From assembly GCA_003994795.1 (NCBI GenBank), contig AP018269.1:2359346-2423345 (forward strand): DNA of 64,000 bases, given 5' to 3'. The notes below the pieces were generated by a model, which had not been told where the DNA came from, did no database searches, and worked only from the letters and a program-made list of their open reading frames with translations. The position numbers and the translations under genes are program-made. Source of the DNA: Cylindrospermum sp. NIES-4074 (GTDB lineage: Bacteria; Cyanobacteriota; Cyanobacteriia; Cyanobacteriales; Nostocaceae). Of the stretch, positions 45,575 through 54,066 are shown one piece after another (the first letter of the stretch is position 1; every line of letters starts with the position of its first letter).

Positions 45575-46147
45575 ATGCTTTCAGAACGCTTTAGCGCAGC
45601 CCTTACCTACGCCACCGAACTCCACGCCAAGCAGGTGCGTAAAGGTTCAGGAGTGCCCTACATTGCTCATTTATTGGGTGTTGCCAGTATTGCATTAGAA
45701 TATGGAGCAACAGAAGACGAAGCGATCGCCGCTTTATTACATGATGCCATTGAAGACCAAGGTGGTGCAACCACACGAGAAGAAATTCGCCGTCGCTTTG
45801 GTGACAATGTAACCGCAATCGTGGATGGTTGTACAGACGCCGACAGCACACCCAAACCCCCTTGGCGTCAACGCAAAGAAGCATACATTGCTCATATTCC
45901 CACCGCTTCCCCATCAGTTTTGCTGGTATCAGCAGCTGATAAACTTTACAACGCCCAGTCAATTCTCAAAGATTATCGCCTTGTGGGCGAATCACTTTGG
46001 GAACGTTTCCGGGGAGGTAGAGTAGGTACGTTATGGTATTATCGGGCGCTAGTGGACGCCTTCAACCAGACTGGAGTTCATCCCCTGGTGGAAGAATTAG
46101 AACGGGTGGTTTCAGAAATTGAGCATTTAGCGACGGATAAAAAATGA
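45575..46147 (+). CDS. HD-domain phosphohydrolase, SpoT-hydrolase-like
   Basis: 190 residues, starting 6 bp after the HigA-like gene, so likely in the same transcript. HAKQVRKGSGVPYIAHLLGVA with His32, then ALLHDAIED with H56-D57 and a nearby acidic E60/D61, and later VSAADKLYNA, match the Mn2+-dependent (p)ppGpp hydrolase pattern of SpoT and small alarmone hydrolases. No synthetase domain, so it would be hydrolysis only. Substrate not proven; HD hydrolases of this size also act on other nucleotides. Confidence 0.83.
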   Translation: MLSERFSAALTYATELHAKQVRKGSGVPYIAHLLGVASIALEYGATEDEAIAALLHDAIEDQGGATTREEIRRRFGDNVTAIVDGCTDADSTPKPPWRQRKEAYIAHIPTASPSVLLVSAADKLYNAQSILKDYRLVGESLWERFRGGRVGTLWYYRALVDAFNQTGVHPLVEELERVVSEIEHLATDKK

Positions 46148-46233
46148 AGGATGAGGGATGAAAAGTTTTTCAGCCCTCGTAGTCCATAATTTTTGGATAG
46201 AGAATTGTCGCCAAAATGACAGACTTTTGTTGG

Positions 46234-47250
46234 TTAGCGAAATAAACTACTGAGTGAACTATCTTCATGAATCCGCCAGATGGCTTCTCCCAGAAGATTA
46301 GCTACAGAAAGCACCACTAATTGCGGAAAGTGATTGCTCTCTGGGATGGGAATCGTATTAGTGACTATAACTTCCTCAAATACACCACTGGACAATCGCT
46401 CAATCGCAGGTGGAGAAAATACTGCATGAGTTGCACAGGCATATACCTGACTTGCACCTTCTTCACGCAGCAATCGCGCCCCAGCGGCAATTGTACCGCC
46501 AGTATCGATCATGTCATCCACCAACACAGCTGTTTTGCCCTTGACATCACCGATAACATTCATCACTTCGGCAACATTATGAGCCTGACGACGTTTATCA
46601 ATAATTGCTAGTGGTGCATCATTGAGTTTTTTCGCAAATGCTCTAGCCCGTGCAACACCGCCAACATCAGGAGAAACAACCACAATATCTTGTAGTTCTT
46701 TACTCGCCAAATAATCTAGCAGAACTGGGGAACCGTAAACATGATCAAAGGGGATATCAAAATAACCCTGAATTTGAGCCGCGTGCAAATCCATTGCCAG
46801 AACACGGTTAGCACCGGCTTGGGTGATTAGGTTGGCAACTAGCTTGGCAGTTATTGACTCTCTACCTGCTGTTTTTCTGTCAGCACGAGCATAACCATAG
46901 TAAGGAATTACTGCTGTCACCTGTCGGGCAGAAGCTCGACGACAGGCGTCAATCATAATCAATAATTCCATCAAATGATCATTCACGGGTTGACAAGTTG
47001 GCTGGATTAAATAGACATCACAACCCCGAATTGATTCTTGGATTTGAATATAGAGTTCTCCATCCGCAAATCTTTTGCGAATCATTGGCCCCAAGTCCAT
47101 CCCCAGATAACGAGCGACTTCTTGAGACAGTGGTACGTTGGCAGAGCCAGAAAATAGCCGCAGGCGATGATTTTCAGTCAGTCCTGTTGTAACTGGCTGC
47201 ACTTTTAAAGTTGCAGAAGTGAGCACAGCAGATCCTCGATGTGCATTCAT
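46234..47250 (-). CDS. prs: Ribose-phosphate pyrophosphokinase
   Basis: 338 residues. Makes PRPP from ribose-5-phosphate and ATP, for nucleotide, His, Trp and NAD synthesis. Motifs: SANVPLSQEVARYLG, FADGELYIQI (ATP site), YYGYARADRK (flexible loop), GANRVLAMDLHAAQIQGYFDIP, and the PRPP-binding VLVDDMIDTGGTI. The first 15-20 residues (MNAHRGSAVLTSATLKV) are a cyanobacterial extension compared with enterobacterial Prs. Confidence 0.97.
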   Translation of the reverse strand: MNAHRGSAVLTSATLKVQPVTTGLTENHRLRLFSGSANVPLSQEVARYLGMDLGPMIRKRFADGELYIQIQESIRGCDVYLIQPTCQPVNDHLMELLIMIDACRRASARQVTAVIPYYGYARADRKTAGRESITAKLVANLITQAGANRVLAMDLHAAQIQGYFDIPFDHVYGSPVLLDYLASKELQDIVVVSPDVGGVARARAFAKKLNDAPLAIIDKRRQAHNVAEVMNVIGDVKGKTAVLVDDMIDTGGTIAAGARLLREEGASQVYACATHAVFSPPAIERLSSGVFEEVIVTNTIPIPESNHFPQLVVLSVANLLGEAIWRIHEDSSLSSLFR

Positions 47251-47941
47251 GGCAATATTATCATCAGAGATTTAGCAGAGTTAACAGAATAAGCCTAAAA
47301 AAAAATATTTAATTTTTGTTGAAGCTTTTATACAAACTTTAAACATTTCTCCATAAAATCATCATTCACTATTTTTCTAGTCCTGTTTGTAAACAAACCA
47401 TCAATACTTAACTGACATCAATTCCGTCAATGAGTTCCATAGTTCAGGGTTTCTGGGTTGAGCTAATCAACCCAAATCATGAAAAGTTGGTATGACAGAT
47501 TACTTAATTCCATCCACTTCTTTTATAACCCAGGGCCAGCGATTTTCCGATATATAACATTTAAGTTTGCTATCAGGCGGTAAATCACCTGTAATTAAAC
47601 GCCTAAAGGGTAGACAATTATTCTATGATACCAGGGGCAGAGAAATAAACTGGTGAAATAAATTTTTAGTTATAAACCATACAACAGAATCTAATTGCCA
47701 CCGCATTTTCCTAAAGCTGATTCCTGTGGGTGGCGGTGGGATGACAGTTGACAAGGGTAACTAGTGTTACCAGTGATAGTTATTGATCGGAAATGTGAAA
47801 ATAGGGTTAACCAAGTTTTTGTAGACTTACCTACAGGATTTCTTAAATTCGTGGCAAATTGATATTGAGTTTCCGCGTCAGGCTGGCAAGATGCCTGTCT
47901 GAGACTTTATCCTCAGTTGCCATTACACACAATCATTGATC
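47251..47941. other. 691-bp non-coding region between prs and the Ser/Thr kinase
   Basis: No gene found. AT-rich with a GGGTTGAGCTAATCAACCC hairpin near 47455-47473, and repeat-like GTCAGGCTGGCAAGATGCCTG near 47877-47897. Holds promoters of two divergent genes; I could not identify them. Confidence 0.6.
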
Positions 47942-49603
47942 ATGCAACCACCTATTTCACTCGGCACTGTCATCCAAAACCGTTACCGCATCATAGAAAT
48001 TATTGGACAAGGGGGATTTGGTAGAACTTATCTCGCGGAAGACCAGAGGCGCTTTAACGAACTTTGCGCGATTAAGGAATTGACTCTCACGGCAACTGGC
48101 GCTTTCGCTGGTGACAAGGCGCAAGAGCTTTTTCAGCGAGAAGCTGCTACTTTGTATCAAATCGAGCATCCACAAATACCTAAATTTAGGGAGAAATTTG
48201 AGCAAAACCAGCGCTTTTTTTTGGTGGAGGACTATGTTGTAGGTAAGACGTACCAAACTCTTTTGGCTGAACGGCAGGCAATTGGTCAAGCTTTCAGCGA
48301 GGCGGAAGTATTGCATTTGCTACAAAATTTGTTACCAGTTTTAGAGCATATTCACAGTCGCGGGATTATTCACCGAGATATTTCACCAGACAATATTATT
48401 TCGCGCGCGAATGACTCTCTACCTGTGTTAATCGACTTTGGGGTGGTGAAAGAATTAGCTTCAAAATTACAATCCCCAGATAATGCGCCAGTTACTAGCG
48501 TGGGAAAATTAGGTTACTCTCCCAGCGAGCAAATGCAATCAGGGCGAGCTTATCCTAGTAGTGATTTGTATGCTTTGGGGGTAACGGCGATAGTGTTGCT
48601 GACTGGTAAAGAAGCAACGGATCTATTTGATGAAACCCAATTAACTTGGAATTGGCAACAGTGGGTGAGGGTTAATCCGCGATTTGCCGAGGTTTTGCAG
48701 CGGATGTTGAATTATAAACCAAGCGATCGCTACCAAAATGCTGCTGATGTATCCTATTCACTGACATTACTCAATCAACCCGTTGTCCCTAGCCTTGATT
48801 TGTCCCATGTGCAAACCATCGCTGTTGGTCATCGTCCTGACCCCTTACCAGTTACGCCTAACAGACCTGCGCCTATAATTCCACCTAGCCGCAATAACTC
48901 AGTCTTAGATAGCCCGTTGGCAGTTGGCGCCATTGGTAGTGCTGTAGTTATTCTAGCGGGAGTTGGTTCTTGGGCGTTGGTAAATTCTATCCGCAGTCAG
49001 TCAAAAACTCCAATAGTAGAAGCAACGCCGCAAACTTTCCCTTCACCAGTTATTTCTGCTAGTCCGACGGCTACACCCACTCCCACTGTCACACCAACAG
49101 CCACACCCACTAAAATAGAACCTGTTGTGTTGAATAAGCGTCTCAATTTAGGAGCAGCTAACACAGCTAAAGTAGATGATAATATTCAAGCAAATCAAAT
49201 CATCCAGTACAATTTGGTGGGTGAAGCAGGGCAAAAGTTAACTGTATCTGTTGACCAAGGCAGCGGCGTTTTGTTAACTATTTTAGCTGCTAATCGCCAG
49301 CCAATTGATAATCAGTCCCAGCAAGTTACCTCTTACGAAGGAATATTATCTGCAAATGGCAAATATACGATTCAGTTAAGTCTGACTTCTAGTATTGCTG
49401 CTAGCGATTATAGTCTGAATGTTGCTTTAGAAAACCCAATTAAGCCGACACCAACACCAACGCCCACAGAGACGCCAACGCCCACGGAGACGCCGACGCC
49501 TACAGAGACGCCAACACCAACTCCCACTACTGACGCAGTACAAAGTAACCCACCGACTGAGATAACGCCAACCCCAAATTCTGGAGAACAAAATTCACCT
49601 TAA
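47942..49603 (+). CDS. Ser/Thr protein kinase with C-terminal sensor-like and Pro/Thr-rich region
   Basis: 553 residues from ATG 47942. Cytoplasmic Hanks kinase: glycine loop IGQGGFGRTY (about 21-30), VAIK-type Lys in CAIKEL, catalytic HRDISPDN (about 143), DFG replaced only outside Asp/Gly (LIDFGVV, D about 165), APE-like region and the final R in YQNAAD. One membrane helix (about 325-350). The extracytoplasmic part (about 395-505) has a beta-rich block resembling pre-peptidase C-terminal domains, followed by a run of PTPTETPTPTET repeats. Regulates by phosphorylation in response to an external cue (inference). Confidence 0.9.
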   Translation: MQPPISLGTVIQNRYRIIEIIGQGGFGRTYLAEDQRRFNELCAIKELTLTATGAFAGDKAQELFQREAATLYQIEHPQIPKFREKFEQNQRFFLVEDYVVGKTYQTLLAERQAIGQAFSEAEVLHLLQNLLPVLEHIHSRGIIHRDISPDNIISRANDSLPVLIDFGVVKELASKLQSPDNAPVTSVGKLGYSPSEQMQSGRAYPSSDLYALGVTAIVLLTGKEATDLFDETQLTWNWQQWVRVNPRFAEVLQRMLNYKPSDRYQNAADVSYSLTLLNQPVVPSLDLSHVQTIAVGHRPDPLPVTPNRPAPIIPPSRNNSVLDSPLAVGAIGSAVVILAGVGSWALVNSIRSQSKTPIVEATPQTFPSPVISASPTATPTPTVTPTATPTKIEPVVLNKRLNLGAANTAKVDDNIQANQIIQYNLVGEAGQKLTVSVDQGSGVLLTILAANRQPIDNQSQQVTSYEGILSANGKYTIQLSLTSSIAASDYSLNVALENPIKPTPTPTPTETPTPTETPTPTETPTPTPTTDAVQSNPPTEITPTPNSGEQNSP

Positions 49604-49605
49604 AA

Positions 49606-49651
49606 TTGGTAATGGGTAATGGGTAATGGGTAATGGGTAATTGGTAATTAT
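49606..49651. repeat. TGGGTAA-type heptamer array
   Basis: Six tandem units of TAATGGG/TAATTGG beginning three bases after the kinase stop. Same unit as the array at 734-779. Only one orientation here, no facing array. Confidence 0.88.
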
Positions 49652-49900
49652 CAAAAAGTTCCAATTTATCAACAGTAATTAGCCTGGAGCGGGGTTAAAG
49701 TATGAACACAAAAATTTTCTGGAAAATGGGTAAATATGTATTATAATAGTTGCTAGTTATTAGTGATAAAAAATTAATAACTAATAAGTTGGGCATAATC
49801 TAAATTTAAGATTTTAAATTAAATCCTTGAATCTAAAAATGATTGAGTATGATTGATTTATGCCCAACAACCTCATAAGTAATAACTCTTCGAGAACAGA

Positions 49901-50587
49901 TTGAATACATTACTGATTACGGGAACTGATACCGAGGCTGGCAAAACTGTTTTAACAACAGCATTAGCAGCTTATTGGCAAAAATTTTATCCGCAGCGTA
50001 GCTGGGGAATTATGAAACCGATTCAAGCGGGAATTGGCGATCGCGAATGGTACCAAAATCTGTTTGCGCTAGAACAGTCCCCAGAAGAAATTACACCTTT
50101 GTATTTTCAAGCGCCCCTAGCCCCTCCCATCGCCGCAGCCAAGGAAAATCGCCATGTGGATTTAGCGATCGTTTGGCAAGCTTTGACAGCCCTGCAAAAG
50201 CGGCGTGATTTCGTTTTGGTGGAAGCTTTGGGCGGTTTAGGTTCACCAGTAACCCAGGAATTGACAGTTGCTGATTTAGCTGGAGAGTGGCGTTTACCCA
50301 CTATATTAGTAGTTCCAGTGAGATTGGGTGCGATCGCTCAAGCCGTAGCGAATGTAGCGTTAGCTAGACAAAAAAAGGTGAATCTCCAAGGTATTGTTCT
50401 CAACTGCACACAACCCCGAACAGAAGCTGAAATCACCGATTGGACACCACCAGATTTAATTCAATCACTGACTAACACCCCAGTTTTAGGTTGCTTACCT
50501 TATCTAGATAATCTCGCTGATTTGGACAAACTCGCCCAAGCCGTATCCAATTTAGATTGGGAAACATTACATTTTCAAAACGCGTAG
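49901..50587 (+). CDS. bioD: Dethiobiotin synthetase
   Basis: 228 residues; only a TTG at 49901 gives the expected start [18 protein letters not shown]-dependent carboxylation forming the ureido ring of dethiobiotin in biotin synthesis. P-loop GTDTEAGKT (residues 7-15), KPIQAG (about 39), EALGGLG (the usual EGxGG block with Ala for Gly), [10 protein letters not shown] and LNCT. No other bio gene is adjacent. Confidence 0.92.
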   Translation: MNTLLITGTDTEAGKTVLTTALAAYWQKFYPQRSWGIMKPIQAGIGDREWYQNLFALEQSPEEITPLYFQAPLAPPIAAAKENRHVDLAIVWQALTALQKRRDFVLVEALGGLGSPVTQELTVADLAGEWRLPTILVVPVRLGAIAQAVANVALARQKKVNLQGIVLNCTQPRTEAEITDWTPPDLIQSLTNTPVLGCLPYLDNLADLDKLAQAVSNLDWETLHFQNA

Positions 50588-50820
50588 CCAGACGATTAAA
50601 ATCGCGGAACCACCAACCAGAACAAAGCGCCAGACGATTAAAATCGCGGCTACCAAAACAAAGCCTGCCTCCGCAGGCTCTAAAACTCTTGATTTTATCT
50701 TAGTCCGCGAAGGCGGACTTCGTTTGTGTAGCCGCGACTTCCAGTCGTTCGGGCTTCTAGATTCAAGATATGCGTAAACTAGGAAAATAACCTAAATTAG
50801 CTGCTTTTAACAAGCTTGTC
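50588..50820. repeat. Repeat-packed gap between bioD and the M20 gene
   Basis: CCAGACGATTAAAATCGCGG occurs at about 50590-50609 and 50630-50649 in direct orientation; CCTGCCTCCGCAGG forms a hairpin at about 50668-50681. Positions 50701-50737 hold the TCCGCGAAGGCGGA hairpin followed by CGTTTGTGTAGCCGCGA, duplicate of 34345-34380. No gene. Confidence 0.78.
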
Positions 50821-50826
50821 TTGAAA

Positions 50827-52044
50827 ATGGTTTCCACCTTTCCCAATCCCTCAACTGTAGACTTATCTCGCCTGAGATTGTCAATTCGCTCATTGCAACC
50901 GCAACTCGTAGAATGGCGCCGGCGACTGCATCAACAACCAGAGTTAGGTTTTCAAGAAAAACTCACCGCTGAGTTTGTTTCCCAAAAGTTGCAAGCATGG
51001 GGAATTGCACATGAAACAGGTATCGCCCAAACAGGAATTGTTGCCACTATTAAAGGTAATAAATCCGGTGCTGAAAAAGTTTTGGCAATTCGGGCAGATA
51101 TGGATGCTTTACCAATTCAAGAATTGAACGAAGTACCCTATAAATCGCAAAATGATGGACTGATGCACGCTTGCGGACATGACGGACATACTGCGATCGC
51201 CTTAGGAACAGCATACTATCTCCAAGAGCATCGCCAAGACTTTGCCGGTACGGTGAAATTTATCTTTCAGCCTGCGGAAGAATCTCCGGGAGGTGCAAAA
51301 CCGATGATTGAGGCTGGGGTACTAAAAAACCCTAATGTGGATGCAATTATTGGTTTGCACCTGTGGAATAATCTCCCCTTGGGGACGGTTGGGGTTCGGG
51401 CTGGGGCGTTAATGGCTGCTGTGGAGTGCTTTGACTGCAAGATTTTGGGGAAAGGTGGACATGGTGCAATGCCCCATCAGACTGTTGATTCTATCATAGT
51501 TGCGGCTCAAGTGGTGAATGCGCTGCAAACTATTGTGGCGCGTAATGTTAATCCTTTAGATTCCGCAGTGGTGACAGTGGGAGAACTGCACGCGGGCACT
51601 AAGCGAAATGTGATTGCTGATACAGCCTGGATAAGTGGTACTGTCAGGTTTTTTAGTCCTGAGTTAGTAGGCTTTTTTAAACAGCGCATTGAAAACATAG
51701 TCGCTGGAGTCTGCCAAAGTCATGGCGCGAGTTATGATTTGAATTACTGGAGCCTTTACCCTCCGGTGATTAACGACGCTGGGATGGCAGAATTAGTGCG
51801 ATCGGTTGCAGAAGAAGTGGTAGAAACTCCTGTGGGTGTGGTGCCTGAATGCCAAACTATGGGCGGTGAAGATATGTCTTTTTTCTTGCAAGAAGTGCCT
51901 GGTTGTTATTTCTTTTTAGGTGCTGCTAATCCAGAGAAGAAGTTAGATTATCCTCATCATCATCCCCGATTTGATTTTGATGAAACTGCTTTAGCAATGG
52001 GTGTAGAAATATTTGTCCGTTGCGTGGAGAAGTTTTGCGGTTAG
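50827..52044 (+). CDS. M20-family metallopeptidase (amidohydrolase/IAA-amino acid hydrolase type)
   Basis: 405 residues from ATG 50827. Binuclear zinc exopeptidase. RADMDALPIQE (about 95-105) gives an acidic ligand, HACGHDGH (about 118-125) gives Cys/His ligands, PAEE (about 154-157) includes the catalytic Glu, and QTMGGEDMSFF is the late motif. Hydrolyses amide-linked amino-acid conjugates or N-acyl amino acids; natural substrate unknown. A palindromic repeat starts nine bases after the stop. Confidence 0.93.
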   Translation: MVSTFPNPSTVDLSRLRLSIRSLQPQLVEWRRRLHQQPELGFQEKLTAEFVSQKLQAWGIAHETGIAQTGIVATIKGNKSGAEKVLAIRADMDALPIQELNEVPYKSQNDGLMHACGHDGHTAIALGTAYYLQEHRQDFAGTVKFIFQPAEESPGGAKPMIEAGVLKNPNVDAIIGLHLWNNLPLGTVGVRAGALMAAVECFDCKILGKGGHGAMPHQTVDSIIVAAQVVNALQTIVARNVNPLDSAVVTVGELHAGTKRNVIADTAWISGTVRFFSPELVGFFKQRIENIVAGVCQSHGASYDLNYWSLYPPVINDAGMAELVRSVAEEVVETPVGVVPECQTMGGEDMSFFLQEVPGCYFFLGAANPEKKLDYPHHHPRFDFDETALAMGVEIFVRCVEKFCG

Positions 52045-52052
52045 ATTAAGAA

Positions 52053-52081
52053 GTAGGGGCACAGCAATGCTGTGCCCCTAC
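52053..52081. repeat. Perfect 29-nt palindromic repeat, second copy
   Basis: GTAGGGGCACAGCA, one A, then the complement: same as 6016-6044 except for the central base. Positioned nine bases after the M20 stop, so may function as its terminator. Confidence 0.9.
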
Positions 52082-52174
52082 CGCGTGTCGCTACATCTTA
52101 ATTAGAATTTCTATAGAAAGTTATTACGTTACAGAAAATATTTATCTCTACAGAAATAATATTATTGGATAATA

Positions 52175-53136
52175 TAGCCGTAGCCAGATTAATTAGGACG
52201 CTGCTTGCTTGAGAACGATTTCCATTGCATCACGTAAATTATCCGATGTGGATAAAATCTTGCGAACCCTACTTTTCAAAGTGGCCCAACACTTTTCAAT
52301 GCGATTGAGATCAGGTGAATAAGGCGGTAGGTAAACTAACTGACACCCTGCCTCTTCAATTAATTGAGCAATCCGACCGCCACGATGAAAGGTAGCATTA
52401 TCGACAATCACCCACTCACCGGGTCGTAGCATCGGAATCAAGCAAGTTTCTAACCAGGTTTCAAACACGGTACGGTTACACGCCCCCTCAATCGTAAATG
52501 GCGCAATTAGTTGTCCATCTCGATAGCCAGCAATCATATTGATGCGACCCTTGCGACAACCTGATTTGAGGTCGTAAAAGCGTTCTCCAACAGGGGAGTA
52601 TCCGTAACCGTAATTATCGCGTTCATCCATACCAGACTCATCAACATATACTAGGTGCGGCGCTTTGGGGTTCTCCAGTTGCGTTAAGAATGCTGCCCGC
52701 TTGGCTTCATCTCGTTGACTATATCCGTATGTTTTTTTTTACGAGTATGTCCTATCTTTTGCAAAGCCCTGGAAATTGTGCGTTGGCTAATCTGTCCATC
52801 CCATAGCTGTGCCATTTCACTTTGGGTTTTATCCCCTTGCGCTTTGACAAATGTGCGAAACTTCTCCCAATCCCTAATTTTGCCCTTCTGCGGCGATGCT
52901 TTCCTCTGTTTAGGTTTGACATCACCCGTTTCGGCTTTGCGTTGACACCACAAGTTAATTGTATTGCGACTAATATTGAACAGAAGGCTTGCCTCACACT
53001 TCTTGAGACCGTCCAATTCGATCGCTTGCATAACCTTTTGCCGGAAATCATCACTATAGGGTTTAGCCATTGAAATGGGGTAGATGCTATGTGGGAACTC
53101 TTATAGTTTACGTCCTAATCTTGATGGCTATAGCTA
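52175..53136 (-). mobile_element. IS630-family insertion sequence (A9 frameshift type)
   Basis: Imperfect ends over about 26 bp: TAGCCGTAGCCAGATT... at 52175 and, reversed, TAGCTATAGCCATCAA... at 53136; the inner part ATTAGGACG is common to both. TA lies outside each end (52173-52174 and 53137-53138). About 962 bp with two overlapping frames that together make one transposase. Confidence 0.85.
52193..53070 (-). CDS. IS630-family transposase, needs a -1 frameshift
   Basis: Frame 1 starts at ATG 53070 (MAKPYSDDFRQKVM) with two HTH domains (SLLFNISRNTINLWCQ and TQSEMAQLWDGQISQRTISRAL), and terminates at 52684 after KKKH. Just there the minus strand has nine A residues (52732-52740). Reading one base back yields KKKTYGYSQRDEAKRAAFL and continues to LVYVDESGMD, VIVDNATFH and PPYSPDLNRIEKCW, the DDE core of IS630 elements. 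The layout fits programmed -1 slippage on an A-run; a mutational frameshift is less likely because the second frame is intact to its end at 52193. Confidence 0.87.
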
Positions 53137-53202
53137 TAGTATTGTCAGCGCTTAATTATTTCCAGGGTGTTATCTGCCGCTATTCATACACCGAGGAAAT
53201 AA

Positions 53203-53460
53203 ATGCGCCCTCCTGGGAAAAAAGAGCAGTTTGGTCTAAAAAATGCTGTCAATTTGGTATTTTTTGCTGCTTTTTCTGTGATGCTGCTAACGGCTGGTTT
53301 ATATATTGCGTCTTTAGTTTTATTCTCTGTAAAGGAAAGTTTAAATACTAGCCACCCTACGTCTATTCCTTGGATTAGTGATAAAGATGGATGTGAGAAA
53401 GTTGGTAGGGTTTGGCGTGATGGTAAGTGTTGGGATTATCAACATAATCCTTCTTTTTGA
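53203..53460 (+). CDS. Small membrane protein with C-terminal Cys pair
   Basis: 85 residues, ATG at 53203 with GAGGAAAT upstream. One strong hydrophobic helix (about 15-45, AVNLVFFAAFSVMLLTAGLYIASLVLF, possibly a hairpin), then a polar tail with DKDGCEKVGRVWRDGKCWDYQ, where Cys64 and Cys76 could form a disulfide outside the membrane. Not a recognised family. It lies 66 bp after the right end of the IS; its original promoter may have been displaced by the insertion. Confidence 0.65.
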   Translation: MRPPGKKEQFGLKNAVNLVFFAAFSVMLLTAGLYIASLVLFSVKESLNTSHPTSIPWISDKDGCEKVGRVWRDGKCWDYQHNPSF

Positions 53461-53867
53461 TGGTAATTCTCTTAGAGACTTCCAAAAAATAAATTATACA
53501 ATCTTGTGGGATGGGCGTCTCGCCCGTCCTTAATTTTTCGGGCGGGCAAGACTTGTACTGAGCTTGTCGAACGCGAACAGCGTCTCGTAGAGAAGTATGC
53601 CCACCCCACAAGAATTAATTGAATATTTTTTATTGTGTGTTTGAATGAATTCCAAGGCTAATAGCCGAAGTCCGTTTAAACGGACTGAAAACCTTATTCA
53701 GTCGTCTTTAGACGGCTTTGATTATTAGCCTGAGAATGAATTCTCAGGCGGTTGTTGGGACTGAAGCAAAATGTAAGTTTTAACTAACTTTCGCTATGGG
53801 ACTGCGATTTTAATTGCTGGCGAATTATTGGGTTTATGGGCAATTTGATGGTAATAAAAATGTATAA
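53461..53867. repeat. Repeat-dense region after the small membrane protein
   Basis: First block 53505-53610: CTTGTGGGATGGGCG ... CCCACCCCACAAG, inverted arms with nested GGGCGGGC parts. Second block 53655-53760: GTCCGTTTAAACGGAC palindrome (53670-53685), CCGTCTTTAGACGGC-type stem and CCTGAGAATGAATTCTCAGG (53729-53748). No gene. Confidence 0.75.
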
Positions 53868-53999
53868 TTACTCAGATTTTGTCCAATGTTTTGGTCTATC
53901 AATATAATCAGGCAGAATAGTATTTTCATCACCAATTGCCTTTTCAATCTGCTCTGATGTTAGGTTTTCAGATCCTGTAAGGTCTGCTTTCCAGAGATT
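53868..53999 (-). pseudogene. C-terminal fragment of a pentapeptide-repeat protein
   Basis: Encodes KADLTGSENLTSEQIEKAIG, then DENTILPDYIDRPKHW, which matches the C-terminal end of pentapeptide proteins. The same end pattern, LTGVKNLELHQIRMAFGDRTTRLPDYIEAPTNW, closes the neighbouring full-length gene. Upstream DNA encodes no further repeat, only a Met-rich hydrophobic stretch with no obvious relation. Probably a 3' remnant of a tandem copy. Confidence 0.68.
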
Positions 54000-54066
54000 A
54001 AGGTAAAAAATATAGCATATAAATAAAGCAGAATGCACCCAATTACACAATGGAAACTGCGGTCAA

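Noticed and set aside
45603-45962. 119-codon minus-strand frame
   Set aside because: Shadow of the HD-domain gene.
53070-53351. 93-codon frame upstream of the small membrane protein
   Set aside because: Starts within the IS end and overlaps the better supported 85-codon gene in another frame.
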